64,000 nt of DNA from Streptococcus azizii (GTDB lineage: Bacteria > Bacillota > Bacilli > Lactobacillales > Streptococcaceae). Made by a program: the position numbers and the translations under genes. The notes under the pieces were generated by a model. The model saw only the letters and a program-made list of their open reading frames with translations. It was not told where the DNA came from and did not search any database. Numbering within the stretch: the stretch's first letter is position 1; each line of letters begins with the position of its first letter. Positions 38,559 to 47,628 of the stretch are shown piece after piece. The stretch is taken from the NCBI RefSeq assembly GCF_001984715.1, contig NZ_MSPR01000007.1:1-64000 (forward strand), given 5' to 3'.

Positions 38559-41500
38559 TTATTCACTCTTTTTATTTTTCCTAAGGAAGGCCATACCCGA
38601 TATAAGAGACAGGAGACCCAGATAGAGAGAAGTTATTGACCGCTCCTCACCTGCTTTAGGCAAGACTTTCCGATTCTTCCCACTTGCAGAGTTTGATTCC
38701 TCTTGCTGGCTTGATGCATCACCTGCCTTTGGAGCTGTTGAACTGCTGGAAGTCTGAGGAGGACTGACTGGTGGTGTTTGCTGAGTACCTGTCTTAGGAG
38801 TAAGGGTAACAGGAACGACCAAGGCATCCGTACTCTTATCAGGATAGGTCACAAGAATAGGTATTTCATATTCACCTGCCTTCGTTGGCAATTCTGTATC
38901 TGGAGCAAGGCTGACACTTCCTTGACCCACATCTGTTACTGCACCTAAAATATCAGATTCGCTTAGCTCTCCTTCTGGCTTAGTGACGCGCGAAACAGTC
39001 GGGCTAGTTTTATCAGCGTCTGTCTCTGGCGCTGGTTGTGGCTCACTTGGGCTATCAACCTCTTTGTAAACATAGGTCACAATTAAGGTTGTATTCCCTT
39101 TCACGACACCGCTCGTAGGTGCCGATGTTACCAAATGTCCCCTGTCATCCACCTCGCCCACCGTGTAGTGGCCTGCTGCTGCCAAAGTATAGGTCTTTTT
39201 ATCATATCCGACGATGGTCTGCAACTTATGTTCTGATTGCTCAGCATCGTAGGCAGTCCCTACTGCGGCATTATAATGAACGAGGGCATTGTCCTTTAGA
39301 ATACGATCGTTGACATCTTTGTACTTAATAATCACCGACCCCTTTATCTCTCCACCTATTTGTGGGATAACCTCTTCTTTTGCAATCCGTAGAACAGTGG
39401 CCGTCAACGGAGCAAGGGTCACCTCATCTTCTGTCACTCTTACACCGTCAGGTGCTTGAATCGCCTCTGTACCTGCCGTTTGACCATCGACTAATACCTT
39501 TGCATTCTTTAAAGATTGACCTGCCTTAAACCTACGTTCCTTAGTATCTGCATTGACAAAGACTAGATAAACATCATCGTTACTTGCAAGCACTTGATAA
39601 CCAAGAACCAAATCATCATGTTCAACACCATCTTGACCAGGTGTTGTGAGCAATCTGACACGCTTTTCTACCTCTTCCTTAGAGGACAATTTGAAAGCGT
39701 CGGTAGACTTACGAAGAGCGATCAGCCCCGCCGTATACGCACGGCTCTTTGCATGTTCGGGATGAGTAAGACTGTCTGTTGCCTTACTCCAGTCAAAATG
39801 ATTGACCGCATCGCTCGAATCATAGGAATCATGGATAAAATAAGGATACTCAAACGGGCTACCGTCTTCATTGGTCAAAAGGTGAGACTTGTTTGGCACC
39901 TTATCGTCTGAGACAGGGGTGCGATAGTCGGGATGGCGGAATTGCTTCGTTCGACCATACTCCTGTCCCGAATGGATGAAGGGAGTTCCTTGAGAGGTCA
40001 AAATCATCAGATTACCTAAGCGCAGACGACGATGGATTTCCGCTTCATTTTCTGGCTTAGCAGGATCTTTTTTAATGGATTGAGCAATAATATCTGCTAA
40101 TGGTAAATTATCATGAGCTGCGATGTACTGGATGACATCGCCTGGATCATCTGCTTCAAAGTTCGTCGGTTGCGCCTTGATATTGCGAAAGACTTTGTCG
40201 ATACTCTGCTTTCCATTTGTAATAAAGGCTGGAGTACCTTCATTAGGATAACCCGATTTTAGCGTATTTCTAATATCGTCTGAAAATACAGCAGCAGAAT
40301 TGGTAGACTTCATCCAAGACTGGTCAGCAGGTTGAACAGGCTTGTTTTCATCACCTGAATAGGTCGCCCAGCCTTCTCCCAGCATCACGAGATTCGGATT
40401 GAGCTTTCTCGCTTCATCATAGGCTGTTTGAATGGTTTCTGCATCATGATCTCCCATTAAGTCAAAGCGGAAGCCATCCACCTTATATTCCTCTGTCAAA
40501 TACTTAATCGAATCGACCAAGACACGACGACTCATGTGGTGAGTCGTTCCCAAGCGACCACCGCCATAGCTAGTCCGAGGCGTACCGTCTGCATCCATAA
40601 AGTGATAATAATTCGGTTCTAGGTCCTCGAATATATCGGTTTTAGCTGTGTGGTTATACACAACATCTAAAATAACCCCCATCCCTCGCTTATGAATTTC
40701 ATGGACAAGTTCCTTAAATTCTTCTATGCGGGCATTCGGATTGCTTGGATCCGTCGCATACATACCTGTTAGAGAGAAATAGTTCTGCGGGTCATAGCCC
40801 CAGTTATAATTGCTATTGCTAGAAGCGTAGTCGTCCATCCGCTCCCCATTTTTTAGTTCATTGACATAGTAATAACTCAAAACAGGTAGCAACTGAATAT
40901 GGGTCACACCCAATTCTTTTAGATAATCCAACTTCTCTACAAAGGCTGAAAATGTTCCAAATTGAGACTTCAAGTCACCTGCAATCGCCTTATCGGAGGT
41001 AAAATCACGAACATGAGCCTCATATATCACAGCGTCTTTTCGATCTTTAAAGCCAGGAATAGTGGCATAATCCAAGTCTTTTGGTCCTACTTCGGATGGA
41101 TTGACAAAGGCTGCCTTGGCAACCTTATAGGATGGGTCAGTCATTGCTAAATCGCTATTCCAAGCTGCTAGTGATTTCGCATAAGGATCCAGTGTTAATA
41201 CAGACTGATCTCCCCGTTTGATTTCATAGTGGTAATAATAGCCACGGTAATCCGTGATGCCTAAACCGCTACTAGACGACAGGTCTGCATGCCAGCTTCC
41301 CTTGTCCCCTCTGTTCATGGCTACCTTACCTATAACCTTACTTTGATCCTTTTTATCATAGACTACTACTGACACCTCGTCTGCACTTGGTGACCATAAG
41401 GTAACGGCCACTTTTTGACCATTTTCGGTCACACGCGCTCCCAGCTCACCATCATACTGATACAAGTGATCTTTCAGTTGCCAATTCATACCTGTCGTAA

Positions 41501-42725
41501 ATTGCTCGCTTCCATATCTCACTGTGTAGGGAGCTTGATTGCCACCGAAGTCCCCTTGGATTAGAATTTTTTTCGCATCTTTATCTAGGACAATGTCCTT
41601 TATTTCAACTGCCTGATTGTCCTTGTTTTTCACCTGCAAATTCTGTAAAATCTCCTCTTTTGTCACATTTTCTAAAGTGGTAAAGGTCGCTTCAATTTCC
41701 GTTAAACTAATCTGCTGTGCTCCCTTCATTCGGACATCATTGATAAAATAAGGATTCGTATAAATCATTGGGTCCGCATCTCGCAAAAAAATCTGACGAT
41801 ACTTTTTCAAGTCTGTAAACTTATAATCGTTGGGCTGAATTTTCACATCATCCCCTGATTTGCTTTCGTCTAGCAGCAGGAAGCCAATGGTTTTAGCTAG
41901 ATCAGTCAACTTCACATCAAGGTAAGCACCAAATTTGCCTTGTTTTTCAAAATCAAGACCATCTGGCCAGTTGGTCGTAGGGCTTTCAACATCTCCCCAT
42001 AACCACAAGGACTTACGATCGTAGTTGTTATCCGAACGCAGATAATTGATACGCACCATGCCTTCCGCGATAGGTTCATAAAGATAGGTATTATACTCTT
42101 CATCTAGCCAGATTTCATTCATCTGGGGACTAATCAAATCAACTGTTTTATCTCCCGTTAGATTTTGTCCCGATGTATTATTGATTAAAAAACTGATTTT
42201 TTCGCGCTTGGCTGTAGAAAGCGGAACATCAAGATAATAGCCATAATGATCCGCTTTCGCTGCTGAAAAGTTCGTTGCCCCCATTGGCCAGCTACCATTT
42301 TGAGCAGAAGGCTTTTCCACATCATCCCAAGTCCATAGGCCAAGGCTAGCAAGGTCATCTGAAGGAAGTTTCTTGAAATGCAGACGGATAAAGCCAGCTT
42401 TTATCTCGTCCTTTTCCTCTACAGGCGCTGCACGAAAAGCAGGAGCAGAGCTTACTTCTTCAGACTGTCCGTCTCCATCGTCTGAGCCTAGCTGGTCATT
42501 AGAAGCACTTCCTTTATCAACTGTCTCCTCCTTCTCTACCGCATTTTCTACAGGATCAGGAGACTCTGCCTGTAAGATTGGGGTACCTACGTCTGGTTCT
42601 TCTGCTTGAACAACCTGACTTCCCAAAGCACAAAAACTAGCCGATAACAGTATCGAAGCAGTTCCACATTTGAGGGTGCGCAATCCAAAATGCTGTCGCT
42701 CCCTGCCAATCGTTTCCTTTTTCAT
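38559..42725 (-). CDS. pulA: Cell-wall-anchored pullulanase
   Basis: A 1388-residue surface enzyme that cleaves alpha-1,6 links of pullulan and glycogen. A long signal peptide (GLRTLKCGTASILLS, YSIRK-related) is followed by two CBM41 modules (about 110-215 and 222-320), an all-beta domain and CBM48 (about 400-530), then a GH13 catalytic barrel. Barrel landmarks are YNWGYDP, DVVYNHT (687-693), nucleophile D755 in GFRFDLMGD, acid E784 in GEGW and H871-D872. The C-terminus has a MucBP-like and a Rib-like module, then sorting motif LPKAG (1355-1359), a helix and KNKKSE. Ala replaces Thr in the motif. AGGAGG precedes the start; a MalR/CcpA-like site covers the transcription start. Confidence 0.95.
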   Translation of the reverse strand: MKKETIGRERQHFGLRTLKCGTASILLSASFCALGSQVVQAEEPDVGTPILQAESPDPVENAVEKEETVDKGSASNDQLGSDDGDGQSEEVSSAPAFRAAPVEEKDEIKAGFIRLHFKKLPSDDLASLGLWTWDDVEKPSAQNGSWPMGATNFSAAKADHYGYYLDVPLSTAKREKISFLINNTSGQNLTGDKTVDLISPQMNEIWLDEEYNTYLYEPIAEGMVRINYLRSDNNYDRKSLWLWGDVESPTTNWPDGLDFEKQGKFGAYLDVKLTDLAKTIGFLLLDESKSGDDVKIQPNDYKFTDLKKYRQIFLRDADPMIYTNPYFINDVRMKGAQQISLTEIEATFTTLENVTKEEILQNLQVKNKDNQAVEIKDIVLDKDAKKILIQGDFGGNQAPYTVRYGSEQFTTGMNWQLKDHLYQYDGELGARVTENGQKVAVTLWSPSADEVSVVVYDKKDQSKVIGKVAMNRGDKGSWHADLSSSSGLGITDYRGYYYHYEIKRGDQSVLTLDPYAKSLAAWNSDLAMTDPSYKVAKAAFVNPSEVGPKDLDYATIPGFKDRKDAVIYEAHVRDFTSDKAIAGDLKSQFGTFSAFVEKLDYLKELGVTHIQLLPVLSYYYVNELKNGERMDDYASSNSNYNWGYDPQNYFSLTGMYATDPSNPNARIEEFKELVHEIHKRGMGVILDVVYNHTAKTDIFEDLEPNYYHFMDADGTPRTSYGGGRLGTTHHMSRRVLVDSIKYLTEEYKVDGFRFDLMGDHDAETIQTAYDEARKLNPNLVMLGEGWATYSGDENKPVQPADQSWMKSTNSAAVFSDDIRNTLKSGYPNEGTPAFITNGKQSIDKVFRNIKAQPTNFEADDPGDVIQYIAAHDNLPLADIIAQSIKKDPAKPENEAEIHRRLRLGNLMILTSQGTPFIHSGQEYGRTKQFRHPDYRTPVSDDKVPNKSHLLTNEDGSPFEYPYFIHDSYDSSDAVNHFDWSKATDSLTHPEHAKSRAYTAGLIALRKSTDAFKLSSKEEVEKRVRLLTTPGQDGVEHDDLVLGYQVLASNDDVYLVFVNADTKERRFKAGQSLKNAKVLVDGQTAGTEAIQAPDGVRVTEDEVTLAPLTATVLRIAKEEVIPQIGGEIKGSVIIKYKDVNDRILKDNALVHYNAAVGTAYDAEQSEHKLQTIVGYDKKTYTLAAAGHYTVGEVDDRGHLVTSAPTSGVVKGNTTLIVTYVYKEVDSPSEPQPAPETDADKTSPTVSRVTKPEGELSESDILGAVTDVGQGSVSLAPDTELPTKAGEYEIPILVTYPDKSTDALVVPVTLTPKTGTQQTPPVSPPQTSSSSTAPKAGDASSQQEESNSASGKNRKVLPKAGEERSITSLYLGLLSLISGMAFLRKNKKSE

Positions 42726-42754
42726 TCAGAAACCTCCTAAAATTCGATATTGAT

Positions 42755-42766
42755 GCAAACGTTTGC
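42755..42766. promoter_or_regulatory. MalR/CcpA-like operator of pulA
   Basis: GCAAACGTTTGC is a perfect 12-bp palindrome, the core of LacI-family sites (MalR, cre). It lies just downstream of the -10, so bound repressor would block initiation. Confidence 0.75.
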
Positions 42767-42777
42767 TCCACCTATCT

Positions 42778-42806
42778 AGTATATCCTCAATACAATAAAT
42801 TGTAAA
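42778..42806 (-). promoter_or_regulatory. Promoter of pulA
   Basis: On the leftward strand TTTACA (42801-42806), 17-bp spacer, TATACT (42778-42783). Confidence 0.75.
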
Positions 42807-42840
42807 GGCTTTCATTGAATTTGTAGATATTTTTTACATT

Positions 42841-43412
42841 AAGATACAAAGGGCGGTTAACACGAGGTGAACTCATTTTATTTCCAACCTTCAACAGGCT
42901 ATCCCTAGACTGTTGAAGCAACTCTTAGAAAAAATAGACAATCGAAGTGGGTGGTCTTGCAACCAATGAGATTGGACTTTTTTCAGTGAGTTGTAGCTCG
43001 AGTTTATTTAAGATGTGAGGACGTTAAGAAAATGTAAAGAAAAATAAGGAATCAGAACAGATGAATCCGCAAATGCTAACCTCGCTGTATAAGTTTTAGG
43101 TTCGGGCTTATGTGGTCACTTTCTTCTTTTTGGGTGACCAGTTGCAACAGTTCACCGAACTTCATGGTCACTCTCTAGTTTCTAGGTGACCAGTTGCAAC
43201 AGTTCACCGAACTGTTGCAATCCCCTGACTAGCTTCGCTTCCTAGTTTCTATCTCGTCAGACAAGCTGGAACAGAGTTTTACCCTTGCCTTCGTTGCCTA
43301 TTCAGATTTCGATGTCTATAGAATCCAGCAAAGCAAACTTACCCTCATCACCGCAAGCGCTAAGATGAAGGCAAGCCCAGTACACCATAGCTATAGACTC
43401 ATTGGAGAATAT
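42841..43412. repeat. Mosaic repeat region between pulA and add
   Basis: No gene is supported. It contains a degenerate family-D unit (about 42855-42917), a TTTAAGATGTGAGGACG module (about 43009-43090, also near 46207) and the two-unit family-A array at 43119-43222 with its usual right flank. The remainder is unrecognised. Confidence 0.7.
43119..43222. repeat. Tandem hairpin array, two family-A units
   Basis: CAGTTCAC at 43148 and 43200 (52-bp period), with outer arms GGTGACC/GGTCAC and spacer TTTCTTCTTTTTG. The last copy closes as CAACAGTTC-ACC-GAACTGTTG, followed by CCCCTGACTA as after the 11.5-kb array. Confidence 0.85.
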
Positions 43413-43443
43413 AAAAAACCAAGAGTAGCAATACTCCTGGCTT
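43413..43443 (-). terminator. Terminator of add
   Basis: On the leftward strand CCAGGAGTA, loop TTGC, TACTCTTGG, then TTTTTT, starting at the stop codon. Confidence 0.8.
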
Positions 43444-43446
43444 AGG

Positions 43447-44460
43447 TCATTTGTGATAGGCTATTTCCAACTGCTTCAACAGCTTTTCTTTTTCTGCTTC
43501 TGTTGAAAAACTAGCTCGTATAGCATTCTGGTTGAAGCGATAGAAATCTTCCTTACTGGTTCCAAAATATTGGGCAAACAAGCTGTATTCCTTGGTCAGA
43601 GTCGTATCTGATACTGTACGGTTATCCGTATTGATAGTGATATTAGCTCCTAAATCATAGAGAACTTGATAGGGGAAATCTGCCAAACTTGAAGCAGCAC
43701 CCGTCTGTAGATTACTGGTCAGACACATCTCAACCGTTGCACCTGCTTTTATAACATCTTCGATCACCTCGTGGTCCTTCAAAAGAGCTGTTCCGTGACC
43801 GATACGCGAGATTCCTAACTGCACAGCATGGGCTACATTAGCAACACAACCACATTCTCCTGCGTGGAAGGTCATCGGCAAGCCCAGACTCTGTGTTTCT
43901 TCGATAGCCTTTGTTAGTAGCTTTGTCGGATAATCAGCTTCATTTCCTGCAAAATCAAATCCAACCAAGCCCTTATGAGCTAGACTGACAACTTCTTGAA
44001 AAATGGCCTGCGTTTGTTCGGGATCACTTTGCTTCAAGCCACAAACCAGCACCTTAGCAAGCGTACCAAACTCCGCTTCTGCCTGCTGGATTCCTTCTAG
44101 GACTGCTTCCACTGTCTCAAGCGCCGTAAGACCTTGATCTGTAGACAATTCTGGAGCAAAGCGGATTTCCATATACAAAACATTTTCCCTCGCTGCCTGA
44201 GCGACTACATCATAGGCCGCAAATCTGAGTGCCTCCTTGGTCTGCAACAAGGGGCGGATAAAATCAAACACTGTCAGATAGTCCAATAGAGACTTTGTCC
44301 GAGTAGGTGCTGTAATCAGATTGCGCAAATCCTCATCACGATTGGGGAGGGATATGTGAGCCATCTCAGCCAACTGTCGAATGGTATTCAAGGATAAGGA
44401 GCCATCTAAATGGCAATGTAGTTCAGCCTTTGCTAACTGATGAAGCATTTCTTCCTGCAT
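43447..44460 (-). CDS. add: Adenosine deaminase
   Basis: A 337-residue zinc hydrolase converting adenosine to inosine in purine salvage. Zinc ligands H15 and H17 in ELHCHLDGS, then TFHAGE (catalytic Glu), a conserved IGHGTAL histidine and the [12 protein letters not shown] aspartate motif are all present. Full length. GAGGTGAT precedes the start. Single gene, flanked by repeats, with its own terminator. Confidence 0.95.
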   Translation of the reverse strand: MQEEMLHQLAKAELHCHLDGSLSLNTIRQLAEMAHISLPNRDEDLRNLITAPTRTKSLLDYLTVFDFIRPLLQTKEALRFAAYDVVAQAARENVLYMEIRFAPELSTDQGLTALETVEAVLEGIQQAEAEFGTLAKVLVCGLKQSDPEQTQAIFQEVVSLAHKGLVGFDFAGNEADYPTKLLTKAIEETQSLGLPMTFHAGECGCVANVAHAVQLGISRIGHGTALLKDHEVIEDVIKAGATVEMCLTSNLQTGAASSLADFPYQVLYDLGANITINTDNRTVSDTTLTKEYSLFAQYFGTSKEDFYRFNQNAIRASFSTEAEKEKLLKQLEIAYHK

Positions 44461-44732
44461 ATATCACCTCTTCGTTCGTGTATTGTTAGTATCACCATTT
44501 GGTTTGCCTTTTATTACTTCGACGATTGAAACGCGCCAGTGGAGGTTTCCAGCCTGCCACCTTTCATTAAAAAAGTGGTAATTTGAAACTCCCTTCCCTT
44601 ATTTCCAACCTTCAACAGTCATTGACATGAGTTACCTCGTTTCATCTCCAACAGACTAGGAGCTAGTACTAAAAGTCTCTATCATCTCAGTGACAAGATA
44701 AAACGACTCCTACATGATAGCTTCATATACAA
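44461..44732. other. Intergenic region with degenerate repeats
   Basis: Contains CGCCAGTGGAGG-like and TATTTCCAACCTTCAACAGTC fragments of the repeat families described elsewhere. No gene is seen. Confidence 0.5.
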
Positions 44733-44757
44733 AAAAACTCCTCGTGGGAGTTTTTCC
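44733..44757 (-). terminator. Terminator after tRNA-Ser
   Basis: On the leftward strand AAAACTCC, loop CACG, AGGAGTTTTTTT, 3 nt after the tRNA. Confidence 0.85.
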
Positions 44758-44760
44758 TAA

Positions 44761-44848
44761 CGGAAGACATGGGATTCGAACCCACGCACGCTGTTACACG
44801 CCTACCGCGTTTCCAACACGGCCTCTTAAGCCTCTTGAGTAATCTTCC
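44761..44848 (-). tRNA. tRNA-Ser(GGA)
   Basis: An 88-nt type II tRNA. The acceptor stem GGAAGAT/GTCTTCC has discriminator G and no encoded CCA. The anticodon loop TTGGAAA gives GGA, reading UCC/UCU. There is a long variable arm (GTAGGCGTGTAACAGCGTGC region) and the T-arm motif GGTTCGAATCC. The long variable arm and anticodon agree on serine. Confidence 0.95.
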
Positions 44849-44864
44849 ATCTGAACTACCGTCC

Positions 44865-44893
44865 ATTATATCATAAATTTGTCCTCTTGACAA
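44865..44893 (-). promoter_or_regulatory. Promoter of tRNA-Ser
   Basis: On the leftward strand TTGTCA (44888-44893), 17-bp spacer, TATAAT (44865-44870). Confidence 0.75.
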
Positions 44894-44896
44894 ATA

Positions 44897-45241
44897 TGGA
44901 GCCGGTGGGAGTCGAACCCACGTCCAAACATCTGCTAACTTATTCGTCTACAACCATAGGTTATGTCTTAATTTAACTGATATACGACACATAACTCAAG
45001 TCCTATACAAGCGATTCAGTACATCTCTTTTAGAATTTACTGACACAATTCTAACGTAGCTTGCTCAATTAAGACCAAATAGCAAACACAAGCAATCTGC
45101 TACTAGTCACGCAGGCAGGTTATTAAGCTGCTAATGCGTAAGAATTTGTATTTTTTGCAGTTATATTTAACTGGCGTTTTACATCCGCTAGATGGGTTGC
45201 AGAACAAGCCTCATAATGCCTGTCGAATCCGTAACGACCCC
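44897..45241 (-). ncRNA. ssrA: tmRNA
   Basis: About 345 nt. The 5' end GGGGTCGTTACGGATTCGAC and 3' end GACTCCCACCGGCTCCA form the tRNA-Ala-like domain with encoded CCA. The internal reading frame (about 45123-45158 on this strand) encodes a tag ending KNTNSYALAA and TAA, the streptococcal ssrA degradation tag. It rescues stalled ribosomes and marks peptides for ClpXP. Confidence 0.97.
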
Positions 45242-45259
45242 TCATTGTAGTACCGTATC

Positions 45260-45288
45260 AGTATATCAAATTAGAAAAAAAATAGCAA
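45260..45288 (-). promoter_or_regulatory. Promoter of ssrA
   Basis: On the leftward strand TTGCTA (45283-45288), 17-bp spacer, TATACT (45260-45265). Confidence 0.75.
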
Positions 45289-45327
45289 TAGATTTTTGTT
45301 TTCTAATTTCAGAATTGGATTGTTTTA

Positions 45328-45336
45328 TGGTAAAAT
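45328..45336 (+). promoter_or_regulatory. Extended -10 directly before a VTT-domain gene
   Basis: TGG-TAAAAT at 45328-45336. Initiation about 7 nt downstream falls on the ATG at 45343, and there is no ribosome binding site between, so a leaderless mRNA is likely. Confidence 0.5.
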
Positions 45337-45342
45337 AATGAT

Positions 45343-45936
45343 ATGTATAAATTTTGGCAAAAAACCTTTCAAGTACTCAGTATTCTCACGCTCATTGCCA
45401 GCGTCTTTCTCGTTTTCTGGCTCTATAAGATTGGCATTTTAAACGATCAAAATGTCTTTGCCGATACGATTAAAAGCCATGGAGCATTCGGTAGCTTGAC
45501 TTATCTATTCATCCAGATTATTCAAGTGGTCTTTCCCATTATCCCTGGAGGTGTGACGACCGTTGTTGGCTTTCTCGTTTTTGGGCATTGGTGGGGCTTT
45601 GTCGTCAACTATGTTGGAATCTCAATCGGGAGTATCATCCTCTTTTGGTTGGCACGAAAATATGGAAAGGCCTTCTGTCTCCTCTTTATGACGGAAGAAA
45701 CTTTCTACAAGTACGAGAGTAAGATTGACAATAAAAAAAGCTATGAAATTTTCTTTATCCTCTGCATGCTGTCGCCTGTCTCCCCTGCTGATATTGTGGT
45801 CATGATTACTGGATTGACCAGCATGAGTTACCGCAAATTCACAACCATTATCCTTTTATGTCGCCCAGTTTCCATCGTTGCTTACAGCTTCTTTTGGATT
45901 TATGGTGGACAGTGGCTACAGCAATTTATCAAATAA
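45343..45936 (+). CDS. TVP38/TMEM64 (VTT-domain) membrane protein
   Basis: A 197-residue membrane protein with about five hydrophobic segments. The VTT/SNARE-associated core is visible: PIIPGGVTTVVGFLVFG near residues 66-82, GISIGSIILFWLARKYGK, and MLSPVSPADIVVMITGLTSMSY near the C-terminus. Relatives (DedA, TMEM41B, PopT) have been linked to lipid transport across membranes; the role here is not known. No Shine-Dalgarno sequence precedes the ATG and an extended -10 ends 6 nt upstream. Confidence 0.85.
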   Translation: MYKFWQKTFQVLSILTLIASVFLVFWLYKIGILNDQNVFADTIKSHGAFGSLTYLFIQIIQVVFPIIPGGVTTVVGFLVFGHWWGFVVNYVGISIGSIILFWLARKYGKAFCLLFMTEETFYKYESKIDNKKSYEIFFILCMLSPVSPADIVVMITGLTSMSYRKFTTIILLCRPVSIVAYSFFWIYGGQWLQQFIK

Positions 45937-46437
45937 GAGCCTAGAAAATAAGAAAAGATACAAAGCCCGTAAAAAACTCAAAGCGAAAATAGGAAATATG
46001 ACGAGTGAAAAGCTCCAGTGGAGGTTTTCGGCATATTTCATAAAGGTAGCTGAGAGGTTACCAAAGCAAACTCCTCTTTCCCGCCTTCAAAGGTATACCA
46101 TACCTTTGAAGCTAGGAGTATTTATCCCAAAGGGATTCTCAGCTGTAATCAGCTAAAGCTGAAACAGCTGCCTATCTTTTTCGCACAGAGTTTAGGGCGT
46201 GTTCAATTAAGATGTGAGGACGTTAAGAAAATGTAAAGAAAAATAGGGAATCGGAGCAGGTGACTCAGGTCAGCAAGCCGATTCATCTTTTTTCTCACAT
46301 TTTTAGTCCGAACTCAGTTACATAAGATACAAAGCCCGTGAAAAACTCTAAGCGAAAATAGGAATTCTGACAAGTGAAAAGCTCCAGTGGAGGTTTTCAG
46401 CTCATTTCCTAGCTTTCCTGCTTCTTGGCTCAAACTT
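45937..46437. repeat. Mosaic RUP-like modules downstream of the VTT gene
   Basis: No gene is supported. Modules shared with 37.5-38.4 kb: AAGATACAAAGCCCGT (45959, 46326), CTCCA...TGGAG hairpins, TTCAAAGGTAT-ACC-ATACCTTTGAA (about 46086-46110), CAGCTGTAATCAGCT and AAGATGTGAGGACGTTAAG. These look like repeatedly recombined fragments of one intergenic repeat family. Confidence 0.7.
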
Positions 46438-46656
46438 CTGTGGTCACTTTCGTGTTTCTAGGTGACCAGTTGAAACAGTTCACCGTTCTGCTATGGTCAC
46501 TTTCGTGTTTCTAGGTGACCAGTTGAAACAGTTCACCGTTCTGCTATGGTCACTTTCTGATTTTTGGGTGACCAGTTGAAACAGTTCACCGTTCTGCTAT
46601 GGTCACTTTCTGATTTTTGGGTGACCAGTTGAAACAGTTCACTGAACTGTTTCAAT
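46438..46656. repeat. Tandem hairpin array, four 53-bp family-A units
   Basis: CAGTTCAC at 46476, 46529, 46582 and 46635, exactly 53 bp apart. Arms are GGTGACC/GGTCAC; spacers TTTCGTGTTTCTA (two copies) and TTTCTGATTTTTG (two copies). The last copy closes perfectly: GAAACAGTTC-ACT-GAACTGTTTC. Same unit length and arms as the 11.5-kb array but a different inner stem (GAAACAG versus GCAACAG, changed on both arms of the terminal copies). Confidence 0.9.
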
Positions 46657-46692
46657 CTCAGCTGTAATCAGCTAAATTTGTATCAGTCTACC

Positions 46693-46732
46693 AAAAAACT
46701 TCGTTAGAACAACTATCTAACGAAGTTTTTTT
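46693..46732 (-). terminator. Terminator of the DUF59 gene
   Basis: AAAAAACTTCGTTAGA, 7-nt loop, TCTAACGAAGTTTTTTT, overlapping the stop codon. Confidence 0.9.
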
Positions 46733-47060
46733 ACTTAATACCTAGGGCTATGCGCGCATAGCGACTCATTTTTTGTACGGTCCAGGCTGGCGACCAAACC
46801 AGACGAACATCTACTTCTGTCACTTCTGGAATCGTAGCCAATACATCATGGATTTGATCAGTAATCAAATCAGCTAAAGGGCATCCCATGGTCGTTAAGG
46901 TCATATCAATTTCTGTTTTTCCATCTAGAAAACGAATTTCATAAATCAATCCAAGATTGATAATATCAATTCCTAATTCAGGATCAATGACTTCCTCCAA
47001 GGCATGGAAAATCCGTTCCTGAATTTCATTTACTTGTTCTTCTGTATAAGCCATTGACAT
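46731..47060 (-). CDS. DUF59/MIP18 iron-sulfur assembly protein
   Basis: A 109-residue cytosolic protein. AGGAGA lies before the ATG at 47060 (MSMAYTEEQ); a longer frame to 47120 lacks support. DUF59 core motifs: EVIDPELGIDIINLGLIYEI, then MTLTTMGCPLADLI with the conserved Cys and VRLVWSPAWTVQKMS. Such proteins help mature Fe-S clusters (SufT/PaaD/CIA2 group). It lies after dnaG-rpoD, a conserved streptococcal neighbour, though here a 380-bp repeat array separates it from rpoD. Confidence 0.9.
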   Translation of the reverse strand: MSMAYTEEQVNEIQERIFHALEEVIDPELGIDIINLGLIYEIRFLDGKTEIDMTLTTMGCPLADLITDQIHDVLATIPEVTEVDVRLVWSPAWTVQKMSRYARIALGIK

Positions 47061-47250
47061 CTGTCTCCTACTACTTTGGTGTGATACAAGGTTATTCCTG
47101 TATAAAAAAGGCCGACTCATTAGCTCGCTTTCAAATCAAAGCGTGTGCTGATACCACCTAGTTTACGATTTACAGGTGCTAGCAACTGACTACCTATTTC
47201 TCTCTTATGAATGTTCAAAGAGCTCCCCAAGCTAGCCTCTGTCTCGTTGC

Positions 47251-47628
47251 TTGCGGGGCGTTAAAACGGTTCGCTGAACCTGGCTCGCTTTCCTATTTTC
47301 ATGCGAGCGTTAAAACAGTTCACTGAACCTTGCCCACTTTCTTATTTGCAAGCGAGCGTTAAAACAGTTCACTGAACCTGGTCGCTTTCCCATTTTCATG
47401 CGAGCCTTAAAACGGTTCGCTGAACCTGGCTCGCTTTCCTATTTTCATGCGAGCGTTAAAACGGTTCCCCGAACCTGGCTCGCTTTCCTATTTTCATGCG
47501 AGCGTTAAAACGGTTCCCCGAACCTGGCTCGCTTTCCTATTTTCATGCGAGCGTTAAAACGGTTCCCTGAACCCTGCTCGCTTTCCTATTTTCATGCGAG
47601 CGTTAAAACGGTTCACTGAACCGTTTTA
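47251..47628. repeat. Tandem hairpin array, 49-bp units (family C), touching the rpoD stop codon
   Basis: TTAAAAC recurs at 47261, 47310, 47359, 47407, 47456, 47505, 47554 and 47603 (49 bp, once 48). Unit: outer arm GCGAGC, GTTAAAAC, inner GGTTC, loop CCC/ACT/GCT, inner GAACC, TG, outer GCTCGC, spacer TTTCCTATTTTCAT. The end copy is the perfect palindrome TTAAAACGGTTC-ACT-GAACCGTTTTAA, whose last bases include the rpoD stop codon. Leftward, the array is the 3' untranslated region of rpoD. Confidence 0.9.

Noticed and set aside
45878..46156. 92-codon frame overlapping the VTT gene end
   Set aside because: It runs through dispersed repeat modules; similar frames occur wherever these modules occur.
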